From: Bacteroidia bacterium
GTDB taxonomy: Bacteria > Bacteroidota > Bacteroidia > B-17B0 > Aurantibacillaceae
Direction of reading: 5' to 3'
Assembly: GCA_016787445.1 (NCBI GenBank)
Contig: JAEUTQ010000060.1
Coordinates: forward strand, 1 to 64,000
Length of the DNA stretch: 64,000 nt
Below are positions 1-8,719 of this stretch, in pieces. The notes beneath the pieces are model-generated. The model ran no database searches. It had not been told where the DNA came from and was given only the letters and a program-made list of their open reading frames with translations. The translations under genes and the position numbers were made by a program. Each line of letters starts with the position of its first letter. Within the stretch, counting starts at the first letter, position 1.

Positions 1-1359
1 GGGATAAGTTCCCGGTGCGCTATATGTGACTCCCGTTGGTGATGATAATGTTGATGTTGGCGGAGATGCGCTCGAACCGAAATTCCAACTGAAGGTGGAA
101 TAAGGCGCATAGGTTCCTGTAACTGAATAATTGAAACTATTCCCCGTTATACATTGTGCAGGAGGTGCCGTAAATGTTGGTGACAACACAGGATACACAT
201 AAAAAGTTTTCTTCAATGTATCACTGCACGGCTTACCTGGTTCTGCAATTAAGGTTACCGTATATTTTCCGGTATCAGGATAAACATAACTGGGATTTAC
301 CAAATTGGAAGTATCGTTCGTTAATGAGTTTACTCCAAAATCCCAATGAAACTGAGTACCCCCTATACTCTGATTAACAAAATTAACCGTATATCCCGAA
401 CAAGGTTGCATCTGATCCTGCATCGCGCTTAACACAGACACGTTACATGTGACTACATTAAATTGAAAATCGCGATGATGGGTTCCAATTAAAACATTGT
501 TTCTGAATTCCTGTACGCAAACCCCAACAACCCATTGTCCATTAATATCAGGAACGCCACTTAAAAATCCTGTTGTTGGATTAATATTTATGGTAGGTGA
601 TGATGACATCGGAAAACTACCTGTATAAGGCGGCTGAAATGGTACCGCTATATATGGCGGAGGGGTGTTAACCGTTGGACAAGAAGGTGGCGGACTAGCA
701 CACGCTTGAGGAGCTGTTGTTCCAATACTCGGACAACAATCATCTAATCCGTTAAAAGGACTACACAATGAATACACTAATAAATCACCATCTGCATCTG
801 TAGCCGAATGATCGAAGTTAATGGGAATGCCATTACAAATAAAAATAGGCGGAAATTTTTTAAACCGTGGTGAACTGTTTTGAGCCACTACTTCCGGCCC
901 GGGAATGTGCTCCCAATAGGTAGCTCCCACAGCATTCGGATTAATAACATTAAGAATAGTTACGTTGCGACAACAACGTTGATACACCAAATAATATCCG
1001 CCGGTTTTAGGAGGAAGATTTATCACATCCTCATATAAACCTTCTTCCACACATACATCATTTGGCGTTTGAATACATGGGTTATTGATGGAAGGAGGAA
1101 TGTTTGTAACAGAGAGCAAAGGCAAACTGCGCGTCATTATCACATTTGACGAAGCATCATACACGGTCAGGAAAGCAGGATTATCAAAAGGAGCCAAACC
1201 ATTAAAGCAATCTCTATAAACCCTTAAAGTCACTTTATAATTATTGCCGCCTAAATAATCGTAGTAAATTTCACCGCCCACAATATGTGTTGCCTTCGTT
1301 TGTAGAGTATACAAACAAAACCCAACAAAAAAAGCTAATATGCGCAGCTTTCGGATCAT
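1..1359 (-). CDS. Secreted PKD-domain protein, C-terminus cut by window edge
   Basis: An open frame runs on the minus strand from an ATG at 1359 to the window edge: 453 codons without a stop. An in-frame TAA lies three codons upstream of the ATG, which fixes the start. The N-terminus is a signal peptide (about residues 1-23) followed by ATHIVGGEIYYDY, a segment I recognise from large secreted Bacteroidota proteins that usually carry PKD domains and a T9SS type B tail. It is Cys-rich, with a CCRN motif near residue 130, and has a PKD-like stretch (FHWDFG, then YPDTGKYTVTL) in the last third of the visible part. It is probably exported and cell-surface attached. The sorting domain, if present, lies outside the window. 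The family call is fairly sure; no specific function can be given. Confidence 0.8.
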   Translation of the reverse strand, partial: MIRKLRILAFFVGFCLYTLQTKATHIVGGEIYYDYLGGNNYKVTLRVYRDCFNGLAPFDNPAFLTVYDASSNVIMTRSLPLLSVTNIPPSINNPCIQTPNDVCVEEGLYEDVINLPPKTGGYYLVYQRCCRNVTILNVINPNAVGATYWEHIPGPEVVAQNSSPRFKKFPPIFICNGIPINFDHSATDADGDLLVYSLCSPFNGLDDCCPSIGTTAPQACASPPPSCPTVNTPPPYIAVPFQPPYTGSFPMSSSPTININPTTGFLSGVPDINGQWVVGVCVQEFRNNVLIGTHHRDFQFNVVTCNVSVLSAMQDQMQPCSGYTVNFVNQSIGGTQFHWDFGVNSLTNDTSNLVNPSYVYPDTGKYTVTLIAEPGKPCSDTLKKTFYVYPVLSPTFTAPPAQCITGNSFNYSVTGTYAPYSTFSWNFGSSASPPTSTLSSPTGVTYSAPGTYP

Positions 1360-1477
1360 AATGATTTAACTACTAAAGTTAGCTAAAATTACCGGATTTT
1401 AAAAGCAAATGAGCAAAATGCGCCTAATAACGAGTGATTTAACAAGGTTTTGATTAGGGAATTGAAATACCATGACT

Positions 1478-1485
1478 TAACTTTG
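1478..1485 (+). promoter_or_regulatory. Putative -7 promoter element, near-leaderless
   Basis: TAACTTTG matches the Bacteroidota -7 consensus TAnnTTTG and ends only 5 nt before the ATG at 1491, so transcription would start at or beside the start codon. The nearest TTTG upstream (1449-1452) is 25 nt away, a little further than usual for a -33 box. Confidence 0.4.
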
Positions 1486-1490
1486 TAAGA

Positions 1491-3713
1491 ATGAGATTTT
1501 ATTTAAAATTCATACTTACACTGTCGCTTTTTAATGCAAGCGCACAGCTTCCGGTAGGACGCGATACCCTTTCCGTTATGGAAGCCGGAAAAATTTTACG
1601 TTCGCCGTGGGCAGGTGGACTCAATTTCTGTCAATTTTCAAAAGTAGATTTAAACGGGGATGGTAAAAAAGACATCGTGGTTTTCGATAAAGTAAATTCC
1701 TTCGCTTATGGCGTTGTTCGTTGTTTCATCAATGAAAGCAACGCCGGCGAAACTAAATACAGAGTAAATGGAAATTTGAAATCATCTTTCCCTGTCGTTG
1801 ATAACTGGATGTTTTTCTATGATTATAACAATGATGGAAAAGAAGATTTATTTACTTACGTTTTAGGCGGCATAAAAGTTTTTAAAAACACAAGTGTTGG
1901 TTCCACTATAAGTTTTCAATTGGAAAAGACGCGACTTAAATCCGATTTTACACCCTCCTCTTCGCCAACCATGGGAAACATCTATTCCAGTCCGCAATCT
2001 GTGCCCGGTTTTACTGACATCGATAACGATGGCGACATGGATATTCTAACCTTCAGCTCAACAGGATTTAAAATAGAATACCATCAGAATCAAAGTAAAG
2101 AATTGTACGGTATTAGCGACAGTTTAGTGTTTGATATGGTAGACTATTGCTGGGGGAACATCAGTGAAAACAGTTGTTCAGTTACACTGAATGATTGTCC
2201 TTTACAAATCATGTATAACGATGCCGTTCAAAAGGTTTTACATGCCGGTTCCTGCTTAATGTGTTTTGACAGAGATAATGATGGTGACCAGGATTTAATT
2301 ATGGGGGATATTTCCTGCTCACATGTAACTTATATGGAAAACGGCGGAAGTGTTAGTAATGCAAATATAACCGACACAACAAAACGATTTCCAAATTATC
2401 CGCTACTTGCCAATACGCAGGTCATAAATTTAAATTCCTTTCCTTGCACCTATTTTTTAGATGTAGATAATGATGGAAAAAAAGATTTATTAGCGAGTCC
2501 TAATGATTCCTATAGTGAGAATTTCGAAAGTGTTTGGTATTATAAAAATAACGGAACTACAACGAACGAATTTCAATTTGTAAAAACGAACTTTTTACAA
2601 GAAGACATGATTGATGTAGGCGAAGGCGCATATCCTGTTTTATTCGACAACGATAATGATGGTTTGTTGGATTTACTAATAGGAAATCATGGGTATTACG
2701 ACAACGGCCTCAACAAGACAAGACTTACATTTTATAAAAATGTAGGCACACTTTCTCAACCTTCCTATTCATTAATTACCCGCGACTTTGCATCTGTTTC
2801 AACATTAACTAATACCATGTTTGGTTTAGTTCCTACAGTAGGAGACATCGACGGGGATGGTGATAAAGATTTGGTTTTAGGCGATACTTACGGAAGAATT
2901 CACTGGCTGGAAAATACCGCCGGCGCAGGAAACATATGCAACTTCAGTAATTTTAAATTCAATTATTTCGGGATTACAACACCTTCATCGTATGCCTATC
3001 CGCAACTCATCGATGTTGATCGCGACAGTAAATTAGATTTATTAGTAGGTATGCAGAACGGAAGATTAGCTTATTACCGCAATACAGGGACCGTTAGTTC
3101 GCCAACCTTTACTTTAATCACTTCCACATTTGGAAATGTAAACGTACGGGGAAATCCGGCTGTATATTTAACCGGAAATTGCACACCGTTCATGTATGAC
3201 GAAAGTGGTTCTTACAAATTACTGTGCGGCTCCACCAGCGGAAGAATTTTTTATTACGATAATATTGACGGTAATTTAAGCGGTAACTTCAATCGAATTG
3301 ATACCAATGTGAACGTTATTTACGAAGGTATGCAAAGTGCCTTACAATATGTTGATATCACCAATGACGGAAATCGTGATTTGATTTGCGGTAATTACGC
3401 CGGCGGATTAACTTATTTCTCCTCTAACAATGTTGGAATCGGTATTAACGAAGTTTCTTTGGTAAACCCTAATGACGTTATTGTGTTTCCAAATCCCGTG
3501 AAGGATTTTATTTCTATAAAAATAAACGACGCTTATAAATTTGATGTGACCATAACAGATGTTCTCGGCAAAACAATTCTAAGCAAGAGTGATAATTTTG
3601 AAAGGACCCAATTCAATGTTGCCGATTTACCTTCGGGTGTTTACTTCTGTGAAATAAAAATCAGAAATAAAAATTCGGATCAAAGCGTTTACAAAAAAAT
3701 AATTATCGATTAG
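1491..3713 (+). CDS. Secreted FG-GAP/VCBS-repeat protein with T9SS type A sorting domain
   Basis: A 740-residue exported protein. It has a signal peptide (about 1-19, ending ASA-QLP). At least nine calcium-loop motifs of the D.D.DG..D type are spread over residues 55-640 (for example DLNGDGKKDI, DIDNDGDMDI, DVDNDGKKDL, DIDGDGDKDL), typical of FG-GAP/VCBS beta-propeller blades. The last 75 residues (VFPNPVKDF ... LPSGVYFCEI ... YKKIIID) form a T9SS type A sorting domain, so the protein should cross the outer membrane through T9SS and be released or anchored at the surface. Its TAG stop shares one base with the GTG start of the next gene (TAGTG), which implies translational coupling. The ligand is unknown; such propellers often bind glycans or proteins. 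Confidence 0.88.
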   Translation: MRFYLKFILTLSLFNASAQLPVGRDTLSVMEAGKILRSPWAGGLNFCQFSKVDLNGDGKKDIVVFDKVNSFAYGVVRCFINESNAGETKYRVNGNLKSSFPVVDNWMFFYDYNNDGKEDLFTYVLGGIKVFKNTSVGSTISFQLEKTRLKSDFTPSSSPTMGNIYSSPQSVPGFTDIDNDGDMDILTFSSTGFKIEYHQNQSKELYGISDSLVFDMVDYCWGNISENSCSVTLNDCPLQIMYNDAVQKVLHAGSCLMCFDRDNDGDQDLIMGDISCSHVTYMENGGSVSNANITDTTKRFPNYPLLANTQVINLNSFPCTYFLDVDNDGKKDLLASPNDSYSENFESVWYYKNNGTTTNEFQFVKTNFLQEDMIDVGEGAYPVLFDNDNDGLLDLLIGNHGYYDNGLNKTRLTFYKNVGTLSQPSYSLITRDFASVSTLTNTMFGLVPTVGDIDGDGDKDLVLGDTYGRIHWLENTAGAGNICNFSNFKFNYFGITTPSSYAYPQLIDVDRDSKLDLLVGMQNGRLAYYRNTGTVSSPTFTLITSTFGNVNVRGNPAVYLTGNCTPFMYDESGSYKLLCGSTSGRIFYYDNIDGNLSGNFNRIDTNVNVIYEGMQSALQYVDITNDGNRDLICGNYAGGLTYFSSNNVGIGINEVSLVNPNDVIVFPNPVKDFISIKINDAYKFDVTITDVLGKTILSKSDNFERTQFNVADLPSGVYFCEIKIRNKNSDQSVYKKIIID

Positions 3714-5143
3714 TGAAGTCACTTAAATTCATATTTCCTTTTGTATTGCTTTTTGCCTTCAGCTTTTGCCGCAAAGACAAAGGATTAACCAATTATGGTA
3801 ATTATCCCAATGAGGTAGGTAAAATACTGGTCAACCAATGTGCCACTACGGGATGCCATAACGCTGCCAGTGCGGAAGCTGCGAGCGGATTAAATTTAAC
3901 CACTTGGAGTGATTTGTTTAAAGGAAGCCGTTCCGGCTCGCCTGTTATTCCGTATAGCAGTCGATTCTCTTCCCTCTGTTATTTTATTAATTCTTACAAT
4001 GATTTGGGGCCGGTGAATTTACCAACGATGCCCATCAACGGAGAGAAACTTTCGAGGGAAGAAGTACAAACCATAAAGAATTGGATTGACGCCGGCGCTC
4101 CCGACGTAAATGGCAACGTAAAATGGGCTGATAATCCTAACCGTAAAAAATTATACGTGGTAAATCAGGGTTGTGATGTTGTAACTGTGTTTGATAGTGA
4201 AACACAATTGCCCATGCGCGTGATTGATGTGGGAGTTGATCCAAATAATATTGAATCACCACACATGGTGAAGGTGAGTCCTGATGGACAATACTGGTAT
4301 GTTGTATTTACCAACTCTGATAAATTGCAAAAATTCCGTTGCAGTGATGATCAATTAGTGGCGACAGTTAGTCTGGGTGCAAACTATGATTGGAACACCA
4401 TGATTTTAACGGATGATGGCAAAAAAGCATTTTGTGTTGCCTGGGCCATTAACGGACATATTGCTGCTGTTGATGTTGAGCAAATGAAGTTAATACGTAA
4501 TTACGGTGGATATACACAGGCGCATGGCGTTGCATTAAATGCAGCCAATGATATGATTTACGTAACTGCTCAATACGGAAATTATATTTACAAATTGGAT
4601 ACGGCCTTTAATAATGTTTGGCAAATCAGTTTAAATGGTTTACCGCCTAGTGGAGCAAGCTCTTTAGACCCGCATGAACTTTTATTGTCACCTGATAAAA
4701 CAAAATTCTTTGTGACCTGCCAGAACAGCAATGAAGTCAGAGTTTTTGATATCGCCTCCGAAACAGTTACGCAAGTGATTCCAACAGGCACCTACCCTTT
4801 AGAAATGGCTTTTCACGTTCCAACCAATCGTTTATTTGTTACTTGTGAATATGATACGAATGCCGGTGCGAATGGAAGTGTAGAAGTGATAAACATGAGT
4901 ACTTATTCCACACAAAACATTAAGGTTGGATTTTTACCCCATGGTTTGGCGGTAGATGAAAGCAAGAAAGTTTTATATGTTGCCAGCCGCAATATTTTTT
5001 CTAACGGTCCGGCCCCACACCACACCGCGATGTGCGCCGGAAGAAACGGCTTTATCAATTTGATTGACGTAAATACCCTACAAGTATTAAAAAAGAAAAC
5101 CGAAGTGTCGGTTGATCCTTATGGCATTGCCTACCGAAAATAA
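3713..5143 (+). CDS. Lipoprotein with cytochrome c-like domain and YVTN-type beta-propeller
   Basis: 476 residues. The start is the GTG overlapping the previous stop, and it gives a clean lipoprotein signal (hydrophobic core, Cys19 after FAFSF). A haem-attachment-like motif CATTGCH (C43, C48, H49) has four rather than two residues between the cysteines, a variant also known in planctomycete-type cytochrome c domains. A TMP segment near residue 105 could give the distal Met ligand. Residues about 140-476 are beta-propeller repeats (KLYVVNQGCDVVTVFD, VKVSPDGQYWYVVF, IYVTAQYGNYIYKLD) of the YVTN/SMP-30-like class. It is probably an envelope redox or binding lipoprotein. The downstream DCC gene overlaps it by 23 nt, so the two are likely co-expressed. 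Electron partners cannot be inferred. Confidence 0.82.
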   Translation: MKSLKFIFPFVLLFAFSFCRKDKGLTNYGNYPNEVGKILVNQCATTGCHNAASAEAASGLNLTTWSDLFKGSRSGSPVIPYSSRFSSLCYFINSYNDLGPVNLPTMPINGEKLSREEVQTIKNWIDAGAPDVNGNVKWADNPNRKKLYVVNQGCDVVTVFDSETQLPMRVIDVGVDPNNIESPHMVKVSPDGQYWYVVFTNSDKLQKFRCSDDQLVATVSLGANYDWNTMILTDDGKKAFCVAWAINGHIAAVDVEQMKLIRNYGGYTQAHGVALNAANDMIYVTAQYGNYIYKLDTAFNNVWQISLNGLPPSGASSLDPHELLLSPDKTKFFVTCQNSNEVRVFDIASETVTQVIPTGTYPLEMAFHVPTNRLFVTCEYDTNAGANGSVEVINMSTYSTQNIKVGFLPHGLAVDESKKVLYVASRNIFSNGPAPHHTAMCAGRNGFINLIDVNTLQVLKKKTEVSVDPYGIAYRK

Positions 5144-5525
5144 AGATATTGTTCTGTTTGATGGTGTTTGCGGCTTATGCAATCGCAGTGTCAAATTTTT
5201 AATCCGCAAAGAGCGGAAACCTGAATTGGTTTTTTCTCCTTTACAATCGGCCTACGGAAAAAGCCTATTGGAAAAATACGGCATCAGTACCGATAGCATA
5301 GTATACGTTCAGAACAATAAAGCATACACCAAGTCAGGGGCCGCCTTACGTTTGTGCTTGCGTTTAAAAGGATTGTGGCCTTTGATGATTGTATTTATGA
5401 TTGTTCCCTACTTTATCCGTGATTTCGTGTATGATTACATTGCCAAAAACAGAATTACCTGGTTTGGAAGCACGGGATACTGTGAGGTGATAACTGAAGA
5501 AATGAGAGATAGGTTTGTGGAGTAA
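5121..5525 (+). CDS. DCC-family thiol-disulfide oxidoreductase (DUF393)
   Basis: 134 residues. The ATG at 5121 is preferred over an upstream TTG at 5112. The DUF393/DCC signature is present: FDGVCGLCNRSV at residues 13-24 with a C17-x-x-C20 pair, then FSPLQSAYGK and the C-terminal WFGSTGYC segment. A hydrophobic stretch at about 85-105 (LWPLMIVFMIVPYFI) suggests membrane association. Family members are small predicted thiol-disulfide oxidoreductases whose substrates are largely undefined. The gene overlaps the end of the cytochrome/propeller gene by 23 nt, so both are in one transcript and the oxidoreductase may act on Cys residues of its neighbours (inference). Confidence 0.85.
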   Translation: MALPTENKDIVLFDGVCGLCNRSVKFLIRKERKPELVFSPLQSAYGKSLLEKYGISTDSIVYVQNNKAYTKSGAALRLCLRLKGLWPLMIVFMIVPYFIRDFVYDYIAKNRITWFGSTGYCEVITEEMRDRFVE

Positions 5526-5568
5526 TTTATAATCTTCTTCCTTTTCTTTCATAATTAAATATTTTTTA

Positions 5569-5576
5569 TATCTTTG
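5569..5576 (+). promoter_or_regulatory. Putative -7 promoter element
   Basis: TATCTTTG fits TAnnTTTG and lies 20 nt upstream of the ATG at 5597. I see no convincing -33 TTG at the right distance. Confidence 0.35.
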
Positions 5577-5596
5577 ATATAAATCCATTTACAGTC

Positions 5597-6325
5597 ATGA
5601 AAAAAGGCTATTTAATTCTATTTGCACTTTTTCTATTCATCAATTTATACAGTCAAACAGGTTACACTGTAAATACCGTAAATAATTTTTCGGATTTTAC
5701 ATGTGGGTCAGGTTGTACTAATTATGTTGGAAGTGGTTTAATATGCTATCCTAATAACTCAGGAATGAGTCAAACCAAAATAAGCAGAAGTTTTTGGATT
5801 AGTTGTCCGGGAACTAATGCAGATTCAGTAGTTTGGAGTTATAAATACAAAAGCAACGGAGGAACTGCTACCAGTATTCAAATTCAATTAGATATACTTA
5901 ATGGAATAGTTTCAAATACTGTGGTTAGTTTTAACTCTGTTGATTCTGGAATAGTAAAAGGGAGTTGGATTAATTACCCCCTTTTGGTACCAATGGTATT
6001 TAATCCAATTGTAAACAATCTTGGAAGTACATCTAATAATTTTTGCATACAATTAAAGGACTTACTCATTAAAGCTTACTGTGCCGGAACCACAACCATC
6101 ATCGAACAAAAAAATCTATCCAATCCTAAAATATGGTCAAATCAAAATTCTATTTACTTTGATCCGGGTATTAAAAGCGAAGACATCATTATTTGCAATT
6201 CACTTGGTCAGACTATTTCTAATAAAATCGTTAATGAAGCGTCAATTACTCTAAACAATTACAAGGGGATTGTTTTTGTGAAGTATAATCGCGAGTATTA
6301 TAAATTATTGGTGATGCCAGACTAA
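5597..6325 (+). CDS. Small secreted protein with degenerate T9SS-like C-terminus
   Basis: 242 residues with a clear signal peptide (MKKGYLILFALFLFINLYSQ). The mature part is rich in Ser, Thr and Asn, with four Cys in the first third and one or two later. The C-terminal 50 residues (IIICNSLGQTI ... GIVFVKYNREYYKLLV) follow the layout of a T9SS type A domain but lack the usual PNP motif and a clean GxY, so sorting through T9SS is possible but not certain. I recognise no catalytic domain. It is flanked by its own promoter-like element and converges with the next gene. Confidence 0.7.
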   Translation: MKKGYLILFALFLFINLYSQTGYTVNTVNNFSDFTCGSGCTNYVGSGLICYPNNSGMSQTKISRSFWISCPGTNADSVVWSYKYKSNGGTATSIQIQLDILNGIVSNTVVSFNSVDSGIVKGSWINYPLLVPMVFNPIVNNLGSTSNNFCIQLKDLLIKAYCAGTTTIIEQKNLSNPKIWSNQNSIYFDPGIKSEDIIICNSLGQTISNKIVNEASITLNNYKGIVFVKYNREYYKLLVMPD

Positions 6326-6336
6326 ATTTTTTCCGT

Positions 6337-6798
6337 TCATCTGTGCTTGCTTAAATCATCATATACTTTCTCTCCTTCATAATAAAACCAACTTTGTAGT
6401 TCACCATCTTTAATACAATACTTAGCAGGTTCTGTCCAGCAAGTGGGTTTTTCAATCTTGTTTAAAGAATCGTTGCGCAAGCGGTTTCTTTTACAAAACA
6501 ATAATAAAGTATCACCTTCTTTTACATTCCATTTTCCCGACAAATGACTACCACATGTTTTAAGATAAAACAAAGAGTCAGGCTGTAATACCAATACTTG
6601 CCCCACAATAATGGATTCATTCCTCAAATACATAGTTAATTTTTCCAGAAAAGAATGGTGTTTATACGTTTTGCTTTGGTATACTCCTGTAATAGGATTT
6701 ATTTCCTTTCGGCAACTAATAAAGATGAACGAAAGCAATACTGCATAATTAATCGCTTTTATTTGCGATCTGAAATTATCACTTCCCCATCTTTGCAA
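6337..6798 (-). CDS. Small hypothetical lipoprotein
   Basis: About 153 residues. The frame has no ATG near its start. A TTG at 6798, inside the last codons of the upstream reductase gene, gives the N-terminus MQRWGSDNF..., a hydrophobic core (AVLLSFIFIS) and a lipobox Cys at about residue 29. The exact start is therefore uncertain. The mature part has the pattern of a small beta-barrel (GVYQSKTYKHH, LVLQPDSLFYLKT, LSGKWNVKEGDTLLL) like the lipocalin-like lipoproteins common in Bacteroidota. It is last in the run 10498-6337 and overlaps the reductase by 20 nt. Function unknown. Confidence 0.65.
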   Translation of the reverse strand: MQRWGSDNFRSQIKAINYAVLLSFIFISCRKEINPITGVYQSKTYKHHSFLEKLTMYLRNESIIVGQVLVLQPDSLFYLKTCGSHLSGKWNVKEGDTLLLFCKRNRLRNDSLNKIEKPTCWTEPAKYCIKDGELQSWFYYEGEKVYDDLSKHR

Positions 6799-7702
6799 TT
6801 TGCTCTTCCATTAAACGGATACCTTCTTCGATACTGTGAGGATTGTAGCCTAATACTTTTTTCGCTTTATCGATGATAAATCCGGTGCGTGGCGGACGCT
6901 TAGCCGGTTGTTTGATGTCGGCCGACTTAGACGGATTGATTAAGCTCTTATCAAGTTTGTAATAATCCGCTACTTTATGGGCTAACTCCAATATGCTCAT
7001 GAAATCTTTACCGGAAATATTAAAAATTCCGGTGGCGCCTTTTTCAGCAATTAAAATACAACCATCGGCTAAATCTTCCGCCAAGGTTGGTGTGCGGAAT
7101 TGATCATCTACCACATTTATTTTTTTTCCTTGCTCTAAATTTTGTTTCACCCACAACACAATATTACTTCGACTCATGTTGTCGACAATACCATAAACCA
7201 AAACCGTGCGTGCCATGGCCCACTTCAGTTTACTGGCTTGTACAATCTGCTCTGCCATTAATTTTGTTTCGGCATAATAACTGAGTGGATTTGGTTTTTC
7301 TTCTTCTGTTAAAGGACCATGAGTACCGTCAAAAATAAAATCAGTAGATAAATGGATGAAATGAGGTTTGTAATTTTCATTTTGCAAGCTCTCTAAAACT
7401 TTTACCTGATGCTCCACGGAAGTTGCATTCATTAATAAAGCACCATCGCGATCGGTTTCACACGCATCCACGTTAGTCATGGCTGCAGTATTGATGATAA
7501 CATCCGGCTTATGCTTTTCAAATACTGATTTTACGTTGTTGTAATCGGTGATATCCAACGAATCGTAAACGTATCCGATCTTATCCACCAAACGATTCTC
7601 ACCACGCGCTGTAGCAATTAATGTAACACCCGGCTTTTGTTTTAGTTTATAAACTAATTTTTGTCCGAGTAATCCGTTAGAACCTGTGATTAAGATTTTC
7701 AT
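6779..7702 (-). CDS. SDR-family sugar-nucleotide reductase, RmlD-like
   Basis: 307 residues. An N-terminal Rossmann motif (GSNGLLGQKLV, residues 7-17), the NTAAMTNVDACE segment, and the SDR active-site pair Y-x-x-x-K (YAETK, about residue 148) place it in the RmlD/dTDP-4-dehydrorhamnose reductase group of extended SDRs, which use NAD(P)H on sugar nucleotides. No other dTDP-rhamnose genes are nearby, so the substrate is not established. Its ATG overlaps the K+ channel stop by one base (TAATG), so it is translationally coupled. Another possibility is a general SDR-family NAD(P)-dependent oxidoreductase. Confidence 0.82.
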   Translation of the reverse strand: MKILITGSNGLLGQKLVYKLKQKPGVTLIATARGENRLVDKIGYVYDSLDITDYNNVKSVFEKHKPDVIINTAAMTNVDACETDRDGALLMNATSVEHQVKVLESLQNENYKPHFIHLSTDFIFDGTHGPLTEEEKPNPLSYYAETKLMAEQIVQASKLKWAMARTVLVYGIVDNMSRSNIVLWVKQNLEQGKKINVVDDQFRTPTLAEDLADGCILIAEKGATGIFNISGKDFMSILELAHKVADYYKLDKSLINPSKSADIKQPAKRPPRTGFIIDKAKKVLGYNPHSIEEGIRLMEEQIAKMGK

Positions 7703-8718
7703 TAAAACTGGAGTATTTCTTTAAGCTTCTTTATTTGATCAGGAGTACCTAATACAAATATCTTAGAATGAGGAATGATTTTGGTATCGGCACTTGGATT
7801 TACAACGTATTCTCCCATGGCTGTTTTAAATCCGATAATGTTAGCCCCCGACTTATTTCTGATTTCCAAATCCTTTAAAGTTTTATTTATCATTTCTTCT
7901 GAAGGTTTATCAAAAGAAATTTCTTCGAGGTTAATATTATCTCCGCCTTCAGCAGTAATAAAGTCAATAAATTCCATCACATCCGGTTTCATAACCAGAG
8001 AAGCCATATGCGCTCCACCTACTCTATCAGGCATGATAACGTTATTAGCACCGGCGATTTTCAATTTGGTATCCGAGTTATCATCACTCGCGCGTGAAAT
8101 AATGGTAAGGTTTGGGTTCAAATGACGTGCCGTTAACACAATAAATAAATTATCTGCGTCAATTGGTAAAGTGGTGATTAATGCAGAAGCGCGTAAGATG
8201 CCGGCCTTTATTAGTGTCTCATCCTTTGTTGAATCACCATTAATAACAAGATCACTAAATTTATGTGTAATGGATTCAGTTACTTGATTATTGTTTTCTA
8301 CTACAACAAAACGGCGATTATGCTTTTTAAGCACATGCGCTGCCTGTCGACCGTTACGCCCGTAACCGCATATAACGACATGTCCTGATAATTTTTGTAT
8401 CGCTTCGTTCAATTTTTTATTCTTTAAAAACGCATTGAATTCGCCATCCACCACAAATCGTGTAATGGCCGAAACCGCATAAGCAAATGTACCAAAACTT
8501 GTGATGATTAAAAACACCGTGAACATTTTACCGGCGTCAGATAATTTGTGTACTTCCGTATAACCTACCGTTGCAATGGTGATAATGGTCATATAGAATG
8601 CGTCAAAGAGCGGATAATCATCTATAACAACATATCCAATAGTGCCTATAAAGATCAAGGCAAACAGTACACTCAGCGGAACCCATAAATTGAAGTATTG
8701 ACGAAAAAATTCTCTCAT
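7702..8718 (-). CDS. Two-TM potassium channel with RCK (TrkA-N/TrkA-C) domains
   Basis: 338 residues. Two membrane segments (about 12-31 and 65-88) flank a pore loop containing TVGYTE (residues 50-55), close to the canonical K+ filter TVGYGD. A cytoplasmic RCK domain follows, with VVICGYGRNGRQAA (nucleotide-binding GxGxxG, near residue 113), then a TrkA-C-like domain at about 255-338. This is the architecture of MthK/KtrA-related ligand-gated K+ channels. The gene starts 1 nt after the TPR kinase stop and overlaps the reductase, so it belongs to the minus-strand run. Confidence 0.88.
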   Translation of the reverse strand: MREFFRQYFNLWVPLSVLFALIFIGTIGYVVIDDYPLFDAFYMTIITIATVGYTEVHKLSDAGKMFTVFLIITSFGTFAYAVSAITRFVVDGEFNAFLKNKKLNEAIQKLSGHVVICGYGRNGRQAAHVLKKHNRRFVVVENNNQVTESITHKFSDLVINGDSTKDETLIKAGILRASALITTLPIDADNLFIVLTARHLNPNLTIISRASDDNSDTKLKIAGANNVIMPDRVGGAHMASLVMKPDVMEFIDFITAEGGDNINLEEISFDKPSEEMINKTLKDLEIRNKSGANIIGFKTAMGEYVVNPSADTKIIPHSKIFVLGTPDQIKKLKEILQF

Positions 8719-8719
8719 T

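Noticed and set aside
174-377. Short plus-strand frame at 174-377
   Set aside because: It lies fully inside the truncated minus-strand PKD gene, which has the signal peptide and continuous frame to the edge.
5112-5120. Earlier TTG start for the DCC gene
   Set aside because: The ATG at 5121 is the normal start and the extra three codons add nothing recognisable.
7775-8125. Plus-strand frame of 116 codons opposite the K+ channel
   Set aside because: Antisense to the RCK domain, with no independent signals.
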